Assembly (NCBI GenBank): GCA_020746995.1
Contig: JAGPXD010000005.1
Coordinates: 2,542,001-2,606,000, forward strand
DNA from: Plectosphaerella cucumerina
Lineage: Eukaryota > Ascomycota > Sordariomycetes > Glomerellales > Plectosphaerellaceae
Direction: 5' to 3'
Length of the DNA: 64,000 nt
Part shown: positions 41,374 through 53,810 of the stretch, in pieces
How the letters are laid out: every line of letters begins with the position of its first letter
How positions within the stretch are numbered: the first letter of the stretch is position 1
Notes under the pieces: generated by a model
Told to the model about the DNA's origin: nothing
Database searches by the model: none
What the model saw: the letters and a program-made list of their open reading frames with translations, nothing else
Program-made: the position numbers and the translations under genes

Positions 41374-43281
41374 TTTTCGAAAGAAACAGATTCAGGCTAC
41401 AGAGACGGGATCGAGCGTCGGTAGCACTGCTGGTTGGCCACGAAGCTGGTGTGCTGGAGGACGATTCTTGTTAGGATTGATCCGATAAGAGCGGCATGGG
41501 CTGCGGTGATCGTACCGGATAGTCTGAAAAGGCGAAGCGCTTCGCCTCTGGGTGGACAGGCCTGGCTGATGATGTGGAAACGGCGGAGAAAACAGAGGAC
41601 TCAAGGCACCGATGATCGTTCGTAAGTCGTTATTGAAGAACTGTTGTCTCGCAATAAAAATACTCGTGAGGCGGCAGGGCACAGTAATGGAATGGCTAGC
41701 TTGCTGGCTTGGTCTTTCTGTCCTATCGGGATCGCAAGGCCGACTGTGCGTCTAGACGTGGGGAGACGAAGAGACGATGATGGCGCAACGCGATTGAGGA
41801 GACAAGAAGTGTGCTGCAGATGGGATGAGATGAAGAGCGATACTATGCCGAGACGTTGATTATGGTGGGGGGAAAGAGAAACCAAGCAAATCAAGTCGGA
41901 GAGGAAAAAGGAAACAGACGGAAGGAGCCCTCCAACTGGTTGTAGCACGCTTGGCCTCCGGACTTCTCGAGATGGATGGTTGGAGGAGTGGAAAGAGAGG
42001 AACTTTATGAACACAGCAGCTGTACCTGGTGGAGGAGGGGGGATGATGGGACGGAAAGTGGAGAACGCCTGGGCAGGATGATGGCGGAGAGGATCTGCCA
42101 GTTAAAGTACATGTTTGTGCAGGAGCAGCGAGATACATGGCGGTGTGCCGCCTTGCAAGCTTGAGCTCCTGTATCAGGGGCTCGAGGTACTAACGCAGAG
42201 CCACTCTTGGAAGCGAGTCGCCTAATCTCGAAACGGCAAGGCGGCAACCGACGAGCGGCGTTGGACCCCAAGGACGTGCCAAATGAATAGGCGCTACTCG
42301 TTGGCATGGGACGTGAGCACCCAAGCTCCTGGCTGGTTGTCTGTTCTGAACGTCCGTCCACCCGCCCGCAAGTCATCTCGCAATTTATGCATTATCCAGC
42401 GCTTGCATCCTGCAAGGCTGGGGCCGACTGGGATCCCCTCGATTTTGCTCGCAAATGCTAAAGCTGAAGATACTGCAGCCATTTCGTTCCCGTGGGACCT
42501 CGAGCCACTGATATCAGCTCCCATTCAGTATCGGCGACATGTGCTTGCCCGAGGTGGTTTTTGACGACAACCCTTCTCATTCAGGGGTAGTTGACGCTCC
42601 CGCAAAGCAAAGAGAACGTGTAGGACCCCGTACGAGTGACGCGGGCCGGGCTGTCATGCCACGCGAGCAACCTGTCTCAGATACCCACAGACGGCTCTCT
42701 CCCCAACTGTCAGACATGGCTAGCTCTTCACGAGCATCAAAGCGGCCGACTCCTATCACTTGCGATTGTCCACGTCGAGACTCGTGGTGTCCTTCTCATG
42801 AGCAGTACAGAATATTTGGAAGCGACCCGTGGACCCATCTCACCGGTTGCCATAATATATCGGCCGCTACACGTCAAAATCATATTTCCACATCTCTCAA
42901 TGACTAGGGAAACCTGGCAACTTCATTGTACGCGCCGGTAGCAGATTGAATAATTACTAGTTGGCCGTTTGGTAGCAATGTCACGTGTGCCGCAGGTGTC
43001 ACTTGGTGTCTAGTACTCGTAAGGAGCCGGAGAGCTGTGTGGTTGTGGGGCAAGTACCGTTGAAATTTAGCGGTGTACCGTACCCCCAAGCCCGGAGCAG
43101 CGGTGCACAGTGCCTGCCGGGTGCCTCGACGCCCTGAGCGCGGACCCCGCCGCCTCGCCCGTGCCGCGACCCCGCGCCAGCGAGAACCCCTCCATCCACA
43201 AATTTGAACTGCCCGTGTTGTCGTCACGGCGGATCACCCTACAACCCTGAGACTCTCATCAAGTCTCGTGCAACCGACACA
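41374..43281. other. Long divergent intergenic region PUB1 / LeuRS
   Basis: 1.9 kb with both promoters. The PUB1-proximal part (about 41580-42080) is purine-rich on the plus strand, i.e. CT-rich in the direction of PUB1 transcription, consistent with a long leader. Short open frames exist but none resembles a protein family. Confidence 0.6.
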
Positions 43282-46200
43282 ATGCCTCCAACGACCGGCA
43301 TCCAGACCGTTGCGATGCATCCCGCATCGGATCCCAGCCAGGCGACGCTCCAGATCCAGAATGTACGGTGCCTGCCCAAAGCTGCTGCCCCTCCATTTCT
43401 TTGTTTGAGTCACTGACAATTAGTCGCCAGACCGAAAAACGCGACGCCCTGATCGAGTTCGAGAAGAAATATCAGCAGGAATGGGCCGACGCCAAGCTCT
43501 TCGAGTTCGAAGCACCTACCGAGAACCATGCGGACACTCCCAAGTTCTTTGGCACGGCGGCCTACCCCTACATGAACGGCACTCTCCATGCTGGACACGC
43601 CTTTACCATGTCGAAGATCGGTACGTTACGAAAAGAAACGGCGTCCCTCGTTAACATGCCGTTCTGACTAGGGGTCTAGAGTTCAGCACCGGCTTCGCCA
43701 GGATGCAGGGTCGACGAGCTCTGTTCCCCCAGGGCTTCCACTGTAGTGGTATGCCGATCAAGTCGGCCGCGGACAAGATCGCCAGAGAGATCGAGATGTT
43801 CGGCCCCAGGTTTGAGGGCTACCAGGAGTCGGAGGAGGCAACCACTGTGAAGTCAGCCGACCCCCAGGCCAAGACCGACCTGGGAAAGTTCGGCGGCTCC
43901 AAGAGCAAGGCTGTGGCCAAGACTGGCGCTGTCAAGTATCAATTCCAGGTACACACTCTATCCATCACCCGGAGCACCGGAAAGCTTGCTTGTCTAACAT
44001 GCGGAATAGATCATGGCGGCTCTGGGAATCCCCATCGAAGAGGTTGCGAACTTCGCAGACCCCGCGTACTGGCTGACCTACTTCCCCAAGCTCTGCCGCG
44101 ATGGTACGTGGCACTCCCAGGGATTTGAGCTATACGTGCGAGTGCTGATGTCTGGTAGATCTGACCTCGCTCGGTTGCCGCATTGACTGGCGTCGATCCA
44201 TGGTCACCACGGACGCCAACCTCTTCTACGATGCCTTTGTTCGCTGGCAAATGAACCGCCTGAAGGAGCTGGGCAAGGTTCGGTTCGGTAAGCGGTATAC
44301 TGTCTACAGGTAGGCACCCACCCCGCGACTTTGGCGCCCCCTGCCCCATCTCTAACGCCTAAAAGCCCCAAGGATGGACAGGCATGCCTCGACCACGACC
44401 GTAGTGCCGGAGAGGGCGTCGGTGTCCAGGAGTATACTTGCGTCAAGCTTCGCACTCTTGAGTGGTCTGAACGCGCCTCTCAGATCATCGGCGACAAGAT
44501 TCCTGCCGGTGCCTCCGTCTCCTTCGTGCCTGCCACCCTGCGCCCAGAGACCATGTACGGTCAGACCTGCTGCTTCGTTGGACCCAAGTATGTAATGCCC
44601 TATGTACAGACCCGTGTGTTCATACACAGTCTAACCTCGACAGTGTCAAGTACGGCATCTTCGAGCTCTCGGGCGACAAGAACGAGTACGTTGTCGCCAC
44701 TCACCGTGCGGCCCGGGTAAGTTGGATGTGTCATCACGCTCCAGATACCCTGCTTACTGGAAACATAGAACATGTCGTATCAGAACCTGAGCCCAGGATG
44801 GGGAGTCGTCAACCACATCCTCGACTTCGTCGGCTCCGACCTGATCGGTACCCTTGTTCACGCACCCCTCTCTACCCAGAAGGATGGCATTCGCATTCTG
44901 CCCATGGAGAGTCTGAAGGACTCCAAGGGCACGGCGGTTGTCACCTGCGTGCCCTCGGACAGCCCCGATGACTACGCCACCACCCTCGAGCTGACCAAGA
45001 AGCCCGACTTCTACGGCATCAAGAAGGAGTGGGTTGATCGGGAGATTCTTCCCATCATCGAGACCCCCAAGGGAAATCTCATTGCCAAGACCCTTTACGA
45101 AGAGCTCGGCATTAACTCACCCAAGGATGCCAAGCAGCTGGCTGAGGCCAAGGAGATTGCGTACAAGAACGGCTTCTACCAGGGCACCATGATCTACGGC
45201 GAGTTCTCTGGCAAGTCGGTTCCTGAGGCTCGTGACCTTGTCACCAAGCAGCTGGTTGATCAGGGGCTTGCGTTCCGCTACGCTGAGCCCGACGGCCTCG
45301 TCATCAGCCGCTCGGGAGATGAGTGCATCGCGGCCTACCTCGATCAGTGGTACTTCAACTATGGCACCGCCGCAAACGGTGGCGACGCCGAGTGGAACCA
45401 GACCGTCACCGACTACCTCAAGGACGAGTTCGACTGCTACTTCCCCGAGGCCAAGCACGCCTTCGAGCAGGCCCTCGGCTGGCTGGCCCACTGGGCATGC
45501 AGCCGTTCTTTCGGCCTTGGCACGAAGCTTCCCTGGGACTCCACTCAGCTTGTTGAGAGTCTTTCGGACAGCACGGTCTACATGGCTTACTACACAATCT
45601 GTCACCTGCTCCACGGTGACATCTACGGCAAGACGCCCGGTCTGTCAACGAAGCCAATCACACCTGAGCAGATGACCGACCAGGTTTGGGACTACATCTT
45701 CTTCCGCTCGGACGAGGTCGAAACGGACATCTCCAAAGAGGATCTTGCCTCCATGAGGAATGCCTTCTCTTACTGGTACCCCATGGACATCCGTGTGTCC
45801 GGAAAGGTGAGTGTTTCCAAACACAGACACTCGTTGCAGTCTCTCACTAATGAATTCAGGACCTCATCACGAACCATCTGACGTTCAACCTCTACCACCA
45901 CATTGCTCTGTTCCCCAAGAAGTTCTGGCCGCGCAGCTTCCGTGTCAACGGCCACTTGATGCTGAACGGCTCGAAGATGAGCAAGAGTACCGGAAACTTC
46001 CTGACCCTGCGCCAGGCGATTGACAAGTTTGGCGCTGATGCCAGTACGTTTCCTTAGCATCCCCAGGTTATGGCTCTTAGCTAACGTGTGTGCAGCTCGC
46101 CTGTCTCTGGCCGAAGCCGGCGATGGCATCGAGGATGCCAACCTAGAGGAGACGGTGGCGAACGCTGCCATTCTCCGCCTCTACGAGCTTCGCAAGTGGT

Positions 46201-47401
46201 CCAAGGACGTTCTTGAGGACGAGTCCCTTCGCACCGGAGAATGGGGCTTCTTCGACAAGCTCTTCGACAATGAGCTCAGGGCCCTCGTCATTGAGACACG
46301 GGGACACTATGAGAGGTGAGCCATCTAGCACTGTTTCCTGGTCTTAGTGAGCACAGCTAATCATCTGCAGGACGTCATACAAGCTGGCCATGAAGTCTGG
46401 TAAGCTAGCCTGCGAGCAATGCAGATCCCCTTGGATAGATCCCCTTGGATAGATCCCCTTGGATAGATCCCCTTGGATAGATCCCCTTGGATAGATCCCC
46501 TTGGATAGATCCCCTTGGATGTCGTCTAACAGTTCCCAGGTTTCTACGATCTTCAGTCGGCTCGAGACTCATACCGCGAGCACTGCAAGGCGGCCGGCAT
46601 TGGTATGCATCGCAACCTTGTCAGGCAGTTCATTGAGCTGCAGGCGCTTCTCATCACACCGATTGCGCCTCACTGGGCGGAATACGTGTGGCGCGAGATC
46701 CTGGGCAAGGACTCCAGCATCCAGAATGCGCTGTTCCCGACCGTCACCTCTCCTGATATCGTTCTCCTGGCTGTCCGGGACTAGTACGTGACCCCCTTTC
46801 CAAGACCACCAGGCGACATGGGCTGACTCCCTATAGCATCAAGAACACGGCCGGCAACATCCAGCAGGCCGAATCTCGCCAGCTCAAGAAGATTTCCAAG
46901 GGAAAGCAGTCCTCGTTCGACCCGACCAAGGCCAAGAAGCTCACCATCTTCGTTGCCGAGTCATTCCCCGCATGGCAAAACACGTACCGAGGCGTCCTCC
47001 AGGAGCACTTTGAGTCTGCGGGCAACACTGACCTCAAGGCCGTCATGTCGAAGATCGACAAGAAGGAGATGAAGAAGGTCATGCCCTTCCTGCAGACCCT
47101 GAAGAAGCGCCTGGACGGTGGTGAGAGCCCCGACCGCGTGTTTGAGCGGGAATCTCCTTTCAAGGAGGTCGAGGTGCTCGAGGAAATGGTGCCTGGCCTC
47201 CAGTCAACCGTGAGGAAGCTGGAGATCGTGGAGGCTGTCCGCCTGAGGGAGGATGGCAAGGGAGAGGTCGTGTTCGCTCTTGGCAAGGACGAGGCGGTCG
47301 CCAAGTTCGGGTCCAAGGCAGGAGACGTCGTCGACGGAGTGACGTCGGATGTGACCCCCGGCAACCCCGCATTTGTGTTCGTTAACATCGATGCCGAGTA
47401 A
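43282..47401 (+). CDS. CDC60: Cytosolic leucyl-tRNA synthetase
   Basis: Thirteen exons: 43282-43362, 43431-43620, 43680-43948, 44010-44103, 44159-44309, 44366-44587, 44644-44716, 44769-45806, 45860-46043, 46096-46315, 46371-46399, 46540-46783 and 46837-47401. The total is 1119 residues, all in frame, and typical of eukaryotic cytosolic LeuRS. The class I HIGH motif reads HAGH (about 80-83, in YPYMNGTLHAGH), and KMSKS is at about 745-749 (NGSKMSKSTGNF). The editing (CP1) domain carries ATLRPETMYGQT, YVVATHRAARNMSYQ and GTAVVTCVPSDSPDDY. The C-terminal domain ends in an acidic/valine-rich extension. It charges tRNA-Leu in the cytosol; the Neurospora orthologue is leu-6. The intron 46400-46539 contains a minisatellite. 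Confidence 0.96.
46423..46520. repeat. 14-bp minisatellite, seven perfect copies, in a LeuRS intron
   Basis: Unit AGATCCCCTTGGAT repeated exactly seven times (98 bp) inside the intron 46400-46539. Without it the intron would be about 42 nt, so the array accounts for most of its length. Confidence 0.97.
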
Positions 47402-47691
47402 AGCTCGCTCGCGACAAGACAAGACTCTGTAGATATCACTTACCCGGCGGTCAAAACGAAAGATGGGAAAACATGAAGTTTGGACGCGTGCCATCATACA
47501 CAGAAGCTCCGCTATCTGGACGTTTGTACCAACTTCATGTGCTGCCGCCAACCAGGAGGCTCCTTCACCTGTGGTGTTGTGGTCGACTTTTTGGGCCGAC
47601 GGCTTAAGTAATCGTCGCCTGACACTTAAGTCGTGGTGTTTAGCCCCTGAATTGCATCTGCCCACCCGGAGGTCCGTGCACCACTTTGGGA

Positions 47692-47697
47692 ACGCGT
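47692..47697. promoter_or_regulatory. MCB-like element ACGCGT (distal) upstream of POL1
   Basis: Perfect ACGCGT about 270 bp upstream of the POL1 ATG, 11 bp (one helical turn) from the next copy. POL1 is a classic MBF target in yeast; role here inferred. Confidence 0.6.
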
Positions 47698-47702
47698 CCT
47701 CA

Positions 47703-47708
47703 ACGCGT
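47703..47708. promoter_or_regulatory. MCB-like element ACGCGT (proximal) upstream of POL1
   Basis: Second ACGCGT, followed at once by a near match (ACGCGG at 47711-47716), giving a cluster of CGCG-containing sites. Confidence 0.6.
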
Positions 47709-47964
47709 CGACGCGGTTCGCGAGCAGGGGTATGCGCAACCTTAAGGCCCTACTAGCGCGTCGGACATGGCAACCCACGGCGAAGTCGTGCAGTGTCCCT
47801 CATCTCCAAGCGCGAACGCTTCTTGATGCCAATTAATTGTTCCCCGAGCACTCTTCAACACCCACGACCCACCACGACCGACACTTCCGATCCCCCTCCT
47901 CAATGGTACAGCGACGCCAATCCTCTGAATAGGCCCGTCAGTTTACCATTCAGGTCCGACCAAC

Positions 47965-50900
47965 ATGGGGAAGGCTGCCGAGAGACGCTCCAAGCTTGCC
48001 GAGCTCAAGGCCCTCCGCCTGGCCGGCAAGAAGGCTTTCGACTCTTATCAGGTCGACGATGTGCAGGACCTGTATGAAGAGGTCGACGAAAATCAGTACA
48101 AGAAGATTGTGCGCGAACGATTGAACGAAGATGACTTCGTTGTGGACGACAACGGAGAGGGCTATGCAGATGACGGTCGGGAGGAGTGGGATCGCGTCCC
48201 TCACCAGTATGCCTCTGACAGCGAAGAGGAGCTCCCTACCCGCGGTAGGCCGAGCAAGGCTGGTATGCATTACACACAGTACCCGGACGCCGTGGGCATA
48301 GGTTCTAACACCGCGCAGCGAAAAAGAAGCAAGCCGAGGAGGCAGCACAGAGAGACGCTAGCAACCGCCAGATTAGCGAATACTTCACAAAAGGAGCAGG
48401 CAAGGCGCAGACGAAAACCAAGGTTGGTTTTGCGAATTGGACATAGGAGTGATCAACCGCTGACGTGCTTCAACAGGTGGTGAAGACCAAGGAAGACGAC
48501 GACTTCCTCGCGGACCTTCTGGGCGAAGTCGACACCAACATACCCGCCCCTGTGTCTCGACCACCGAAGCGGCAACGATCTCCAGAGAGGCGAAGGGTGC
48601 GCGTGCAGTCTCCACCGCCGCTGCCCGTCCCGGCATCAAAGAAGAAGAAGACGACCGATGACAGGCCTTCGTCACCGCCGATAGACGACATGGAGGACGA
48701 CGCTCTTCCGTTCATGGACGACTCCCCGCCTCCGGTGTTTGCAGACTCGACCAGAAGCGATCCGGCACCGTCATCCCCGTCAGCAAAAGTTGCCGAACGC
48801 AAGGCTCAGATTAAGAAGGAGCCCGGCTCGGACGACGAGGACGAAGACATGATGGAGGTTGCCCACGCTGGTACCGTACATACTGCTAGCGTCAACATGA
48901 CTGGCACTCGGCCCCCGAAGAAGCTGATCAAGGCCGAACCCTACCCTACGCCCGCCAGTTCATCCCCCGTCAAACCTGCGGATCAGACCGTCGACGCCTC
49001 CGCCTGGAACGACGTTACCAATAACCTTAACGTCATCAGCAGCTCGGCAAACGAGACTAGGACTGCGGGCAAGATCGACTGCAAAGATGCCATTGAGGAG
49101 GATGGGAGCCTCCGCATGTATTGGACCGACTACACGGAGGTCAACGGCAGTCTCTGTCTCTTCGGCAAGGTCCTCAACAAGAAGACGAACCAGTATGTCA
49201 GCTGCTTCGTCAAGATCGACAACATCCTGCGCAAGCTATTTTTCCTCCCGCGCGAGACCCGCATCCAAGGGGGCGAAGACAGCGGGGAGGAAGTCGACAT
49301 GATGGATGTCTACAGCGAGGTTGACACGATGATGACGAAGATGAACGTCACCTCGTTCAAAATCAAAGGCTGCACGAGGAAATACGCGTTTGAGCTGCCC
49401 GGCATTCCCAAGGAGGCGCAATACCTCAAGTGCCTCTACCCATACACCAAGCCCGCCATCGATGCCACAAGATCTGGCGAGACGTTCTCTCACGTTTTCG
49501 GGACCAACACTGGCCTTTTCGAGCAGTTTGTCCTGTGGAAGAACGTGATGGGCCCGGGCTGGCTGCAGATCAAGGATGCCGACTTCGACACGATGAAGAA
49601 TGCTTCCCACTGCAAGCTGGAGGTTCTTGTGGAGCATCCGAACATGATCTCCATGATGAGCGAGTCCGACAGTCTCGATGCCCCTCCTCTGACGCTGATG
49701 AGCGTTGCTCTCCGCACGACGTTCAACACCAAAGACAACAAGCAAGAGATCTTTGCCATCAGCGCACGCATCTACGACAACGTTTCTCTCAATGATACCA
49801 CCCCTGCGGAGAAGCTCCCCTGCCGCACTTTCACCCTTGCCAGGCCGGCAGCTGGAACCACATTCCCCATTGGCTTCGAGACCTTGGCCAAAGAGAGGAA
49901 GATGGGTCTCATCAAGACCTTCAAGCAGGAAGCCGAGATCTTGAACTTCTTCCTTGCTCAACTGGATGTCGTCGACCCCGATGTCATTTTGGGTCACCAA
50001 TTCGAGGGTGTCGACTACAGTGTCCTTCTCAGCCGCCTTCATGAAAAGAGGACGCACCTATGGTCACGCCTTGGTCGGTTGAAACGAACCGTCTGGCCTC
50101 CCTCGATCGGCAAGACTGGCGGCAACATCTTCGCGGAGAGGCAGATCATCGCTGGCCGGCTCCTCTGTGACCTTGCCAACGACGCTGGAAAGTCCGCCAT
50201 GATCAAGTGCCAGACCTGGAGCTTGACGGAAATGTGCAGCCTGTATCTGCCCGGCACCAAGCCTCGCATCGACAACGAGGCTGCCCTGAAGAACATGGCC
50301 GCGCAGTCCAAGGAGGGGATGTTGGATTTCATCACACACATGGAGGCCGACACGCACTACATCGCCGCCTTGGCCCTCCAAGTACAGCTCCTCCCTTTGA
50401 CTAAGGTCCTGACCAACCTGGCCGGCAACTCTTGGGCAAGAACGCTCATGGGTACCCGAGCAGAGCGGAACGAGTACATTCTGCTCCATGAGTTCCACCG
50501 CAACAAGTACATTTGCCCAGACAAGCAGACCTTCCGCAACAGGAAAGAAGAGCAGCGAGACGATGGCGACAGCAGCAAGAAGAAGGACAAGTACAAGGGC
50601 GGTCTGGTCTTCGAACCCGAAAAGGGGCTCTATGACAAGTTCGTGCTAGTCATGGACTTCAACTCGCTCTACCCCTCCATCATCCAGGAGTACAACATCT
50701 GCTTTACGACTGTTGACAGGACAGCGTCGGTAAGTCACCCGGCCTACATATTCGACCGATAGACAAGATTGCTAACATGCGGCGCAGGCTGATGATCATG
50801 ACGCAGTGCCTCCGGTCCCGGAGAACCAGGATCAGGGCATCTTGCCGAAGCTGATTTCCACTCTGGTCAGCCGGAGAAGGCAGGTCAAGAGTCTGATGAA

Positions 50901-52557
50901 AGACAAGAACGCCACGCCGGAGCAATTGGCAAGCTGGGACATCAAGCAGCTCGCCCTGAAGCTCACGGCAAACTCGATGTACGGTTGCCTGGGATACGAC
51001 AAGTCGCGGTTCTACGCGAGACCCCTCGCCATCCTCACCACGTTCAAGGGTCGTGAGATTCTTCGCAGCACCAAGGATCTGGCCGAGTCCAAGTCGCTTC
51101 AGGTCATCTACGGTGACACCGACTCGGTCATGATCAACGCGAATGTGGACAACGTGGCCGATGCCTTCCGAGTCGGCAACGAATTCAAAAAGGCCGTCAA
51201 CGAACGGTACAGGCTGCTGGAGATCGACATCGACAACGTCTTCCGACGCATCCTGCTCCAGGCCAAGAAGAAGTATGCCGCCGTCAACCTGGTCGAAAAG
51301 GACGGCAAGTATGTCGAGCAGATGGAGGTCAAGGGACTGGACATGAAGCGCCGCGAGTACTGTGGCCTGTCGAAGGAGGTGTCCACCAAGATTCTTAACG
51401 AGATCCTGTCAGGCGAGGAGACAGAGGTGACCCTGTCTCACATCCATGAGTACCTGCGAGAGATTGCTGGCAAGATGCGCGAGCAGGCCATTCCGGCCCA
51501 GAAGTACATCATCTACACGCAGCTCGGCAAGGGCCCCACGGAGTATCCCAATGGCGACTCCATGCCTCAGGTTCAGGTTGCCCTGCGAGATCTGAGCCGC
51601 GGCAAGAACGTCCGCAAGGGAGACGTCATCTCGTACATCATTACGGGTGACAGCCAGAGCTCAGAGCCTGCGCCCAAGCGCGCCTACGCACCCGCAGACG
51701 TGACAGGGCGCGACTCGGTCCTCAAGCCGGACGTGGAGTGGTACATCGGCAAGCAGATCTTCCCGCCAGTGGAGCGACTCTGTGCCAACATTGTCGGCAC
51801 CTCGACCGCTCAACTGGCCGAGTGCCTGGGCCTGGACACCAGCCGCTATGCGCAGCGGCGGGAGCAAGAAACCGACCGAGACGTCGAGGTCCACCCTCTC
51901 GAGTCACAAATCCCCGACGAGGTCCGCTTTGCGAACTGCGCTCGACTTTCTCTGCGTTGTCGCGTATGCAAAACCTCCTCAGACTTTGAGGGCCTCTTCG
52001 CCCAGAGCTCACGAGTCACGGCATCAGGCGTCATCTGCGGAAACTCTACATGCGGCAGCACCATCTCCACACTCTCCGTCGTTGCGCAGGTCGAGCGTGC
52101 CATCCGTGTGCAGACGGCACGATACTACGAGGGCTGGCTTGTCTGCGACGACACATCCTGCGGCATCCGCACGCGCCAGATGAACGTCTATGGCACCCGA
52201 TGCCTGGGTCCCAAGGGTCTCGCGCGGGACTGCCGCGGGACCATGCGGTATGACTACACGGAAAAGGCCATCTACAACCAGCTCGTCTACTATGCGTCCC
52301 TGTGGGATGTGGACAAGGCGCGCGAAAAGGTCTCTGCCCCCAACGCTCGGGCGCCAGGCGCCGGCGACGAGGCCTCGGGCAAGCTCTCTCAGCAAGACCG
52401 GGACAAGATTCTTGCTCTCGCAGAGCACAACCGCGTGCGTTTCGGGACTGTCAAGGGGGTGGTTGACAAGTATCTTGAAAAGTGCGGCCGACAGTGGGTG
52501 GCGATGGACACGCTGTTCTTGAGGCTGGGTTTCCTCAAGACCTTGACTGCGGCCTGA
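47965..52557 (+). CDS. POL1: DNA polymerase alpha catalytic subunit
   Basis: Four exons: 47965-48262, 48319-48422, 48477-50729 and 50788-52557, total 1474 residues, close to the yeast Pol1 length. The N-terminus (RRSKLAELKALRLAGKKAFD) and a charged, disordered region to about 340 precede the exonuclease-like domain, which is catalytically dead in this family. Polymerase motifs are clear: motif A DFNSLYPSIIQEYN (about 861), motif B KLTANSMYGCLGY (about 943) and motif C YGDTDSVM (about 993). The C-terminal zinc-binding region has CRVCKTSSDFEGLF, CGNSTCGS, CDDTSCG and a later Cys pair; it binds the B subunit. With primase it starts Okazaki fragments in the nucleus. The MCB pair upstream suggests G1/S expression. 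Converges, over a long gap, on eIF4G. Confidence 0.97.
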
Positions 52558-53810
52558 ACGGGCGCCGTGAAGAGTGATTGGCAGTTCTGTTTTACTTCAA
52601 ATTGGTTTGCTTCCTGCCGCGGTAAATGCATTTCCTTTTCATCACTCTGGTCTGGACGCGACTGGATTTTCTGGGCTCATGAGTCTTTCCTTCGGCAACG
52701 CATGTAATACACCTGGGTGGATGATGATGGCATAGGAGCGATGGATAGGCGTTTGTATGGAATTCATGTTTGTCCTCTTCTGCAAACAATCGGGTTCGAA
52801 CGTTTTGATACCCATAACTTGTGAGATTCATGTGTGACATGTTGTTTGAGTGCTGTTTACGGAGTTATCCCCAAGCACAGCTGCCAAACCACATGTCTCT
52901 TTAGCTGATCATCATCACAGATGCCGTGCTGTCACACTCTCATGAACTGACTGAAAACTTTTAAAGCAATGGCCACTGAACAGCGGCAGCGATTAAAATG
53001 TACATGTACAAAAGAGGAATTACGTCGCTTTCTCCAAGCTCTCTTTCTTTCCCGGAAGCTCAAACGGCCCAGATAGAAGAAGTCTCGCGCCCCTCTGCTA
53101 ATAACTGCAGGTCCTTTTGCGGAAACCCCTTGTTCTGAACTGTGTCCCCTTGATTCCTGCAAACTCGTTTGTTGCAAACCTCCACTTCCAAGTGAAAGGC
53201 GAACGAACATCTGCTTCCGAGGTCCACCTGCCGATATACTTCCCCCTGAGGGCCTACCACCATCAGGATGCGCCTCGGCACCGAGAGGGGGCCCGCCTGC
53301 CGTGTGCTTCGTGCCTCGGAGAGGGTTGTTTGTACGCGTGCTGAACGAGCCGCCTCTGCTCGTCGACATGCCCTTCCTAAACCTCCTCGAGTTCACCGTT
53401 CCGGATCATGAAGCATGGTTGGCAAGAGGGGATGCAGCTCGAGCTACACCACCACCACCTACCAACAGCTTTCCCGAGTCGATGCGGTACCGTCATGGGG
53501 GGATGAATGCCCGTTGAGCAAGATGAAAACGTGCAGACAAAGACAAGAAAGAGCACGGCCAAATAGAAAAAGCGTGATCTCTCTGATTTCAGAGATCTGC
53601 CCTGTCCTCCCCTCCACCCGCAAAAACGGCGCGTCTATCTCGATCGCCGAGAAAAATGGTATCATGGGCCGTGGGGGGAAAGGAAAAAAACCTGATCTGA
53701 CTTTTTGAACCACGTTGCGACCCCCGTGTAAATGCATGAAAACAGCCCCGCCTGGTCTATCTGGGAATGCAGTCGTGGTAAAACGAAAAGACGCTATCCG
53801 AACCTCCTCT
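52558..53810. other. Long convergent 3' intergenic region
   Basis: 1.25 kb between the POL1 and eIF4G stop codons. A 154-codon minus-strand frame (53396-52932) and other short frames exist but have no recognisable domain. The region more likely holds two long 3' UTRs; eIF4G and POL1 polyadenylation sites are expected here. Confidence 0.55.

Larger units (their letters stand above)
47402..47964. other. Intergenic region with POL1 promoter
   Basis: 563 bp between the LeuRS stop and the POL1 start, same strand. Two ACGCGT elements at 47692 and 47703 are listed separately; no gene recognised. Confidence 0.6.

Noticed and set aside
52780..52815. GGTTCGAA sequence resembling a tRNA T-loop
   Set aside because: No acceptor, D or anticodon stems can be drawn around it.
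52932..53396. 154-codon minus-strand open frame between POL1 and eIF4G
   Set aside because: Biased Gly/Arg/Ser composition, no known domain, and it lies where the eIF4G 3' UTR is expected.
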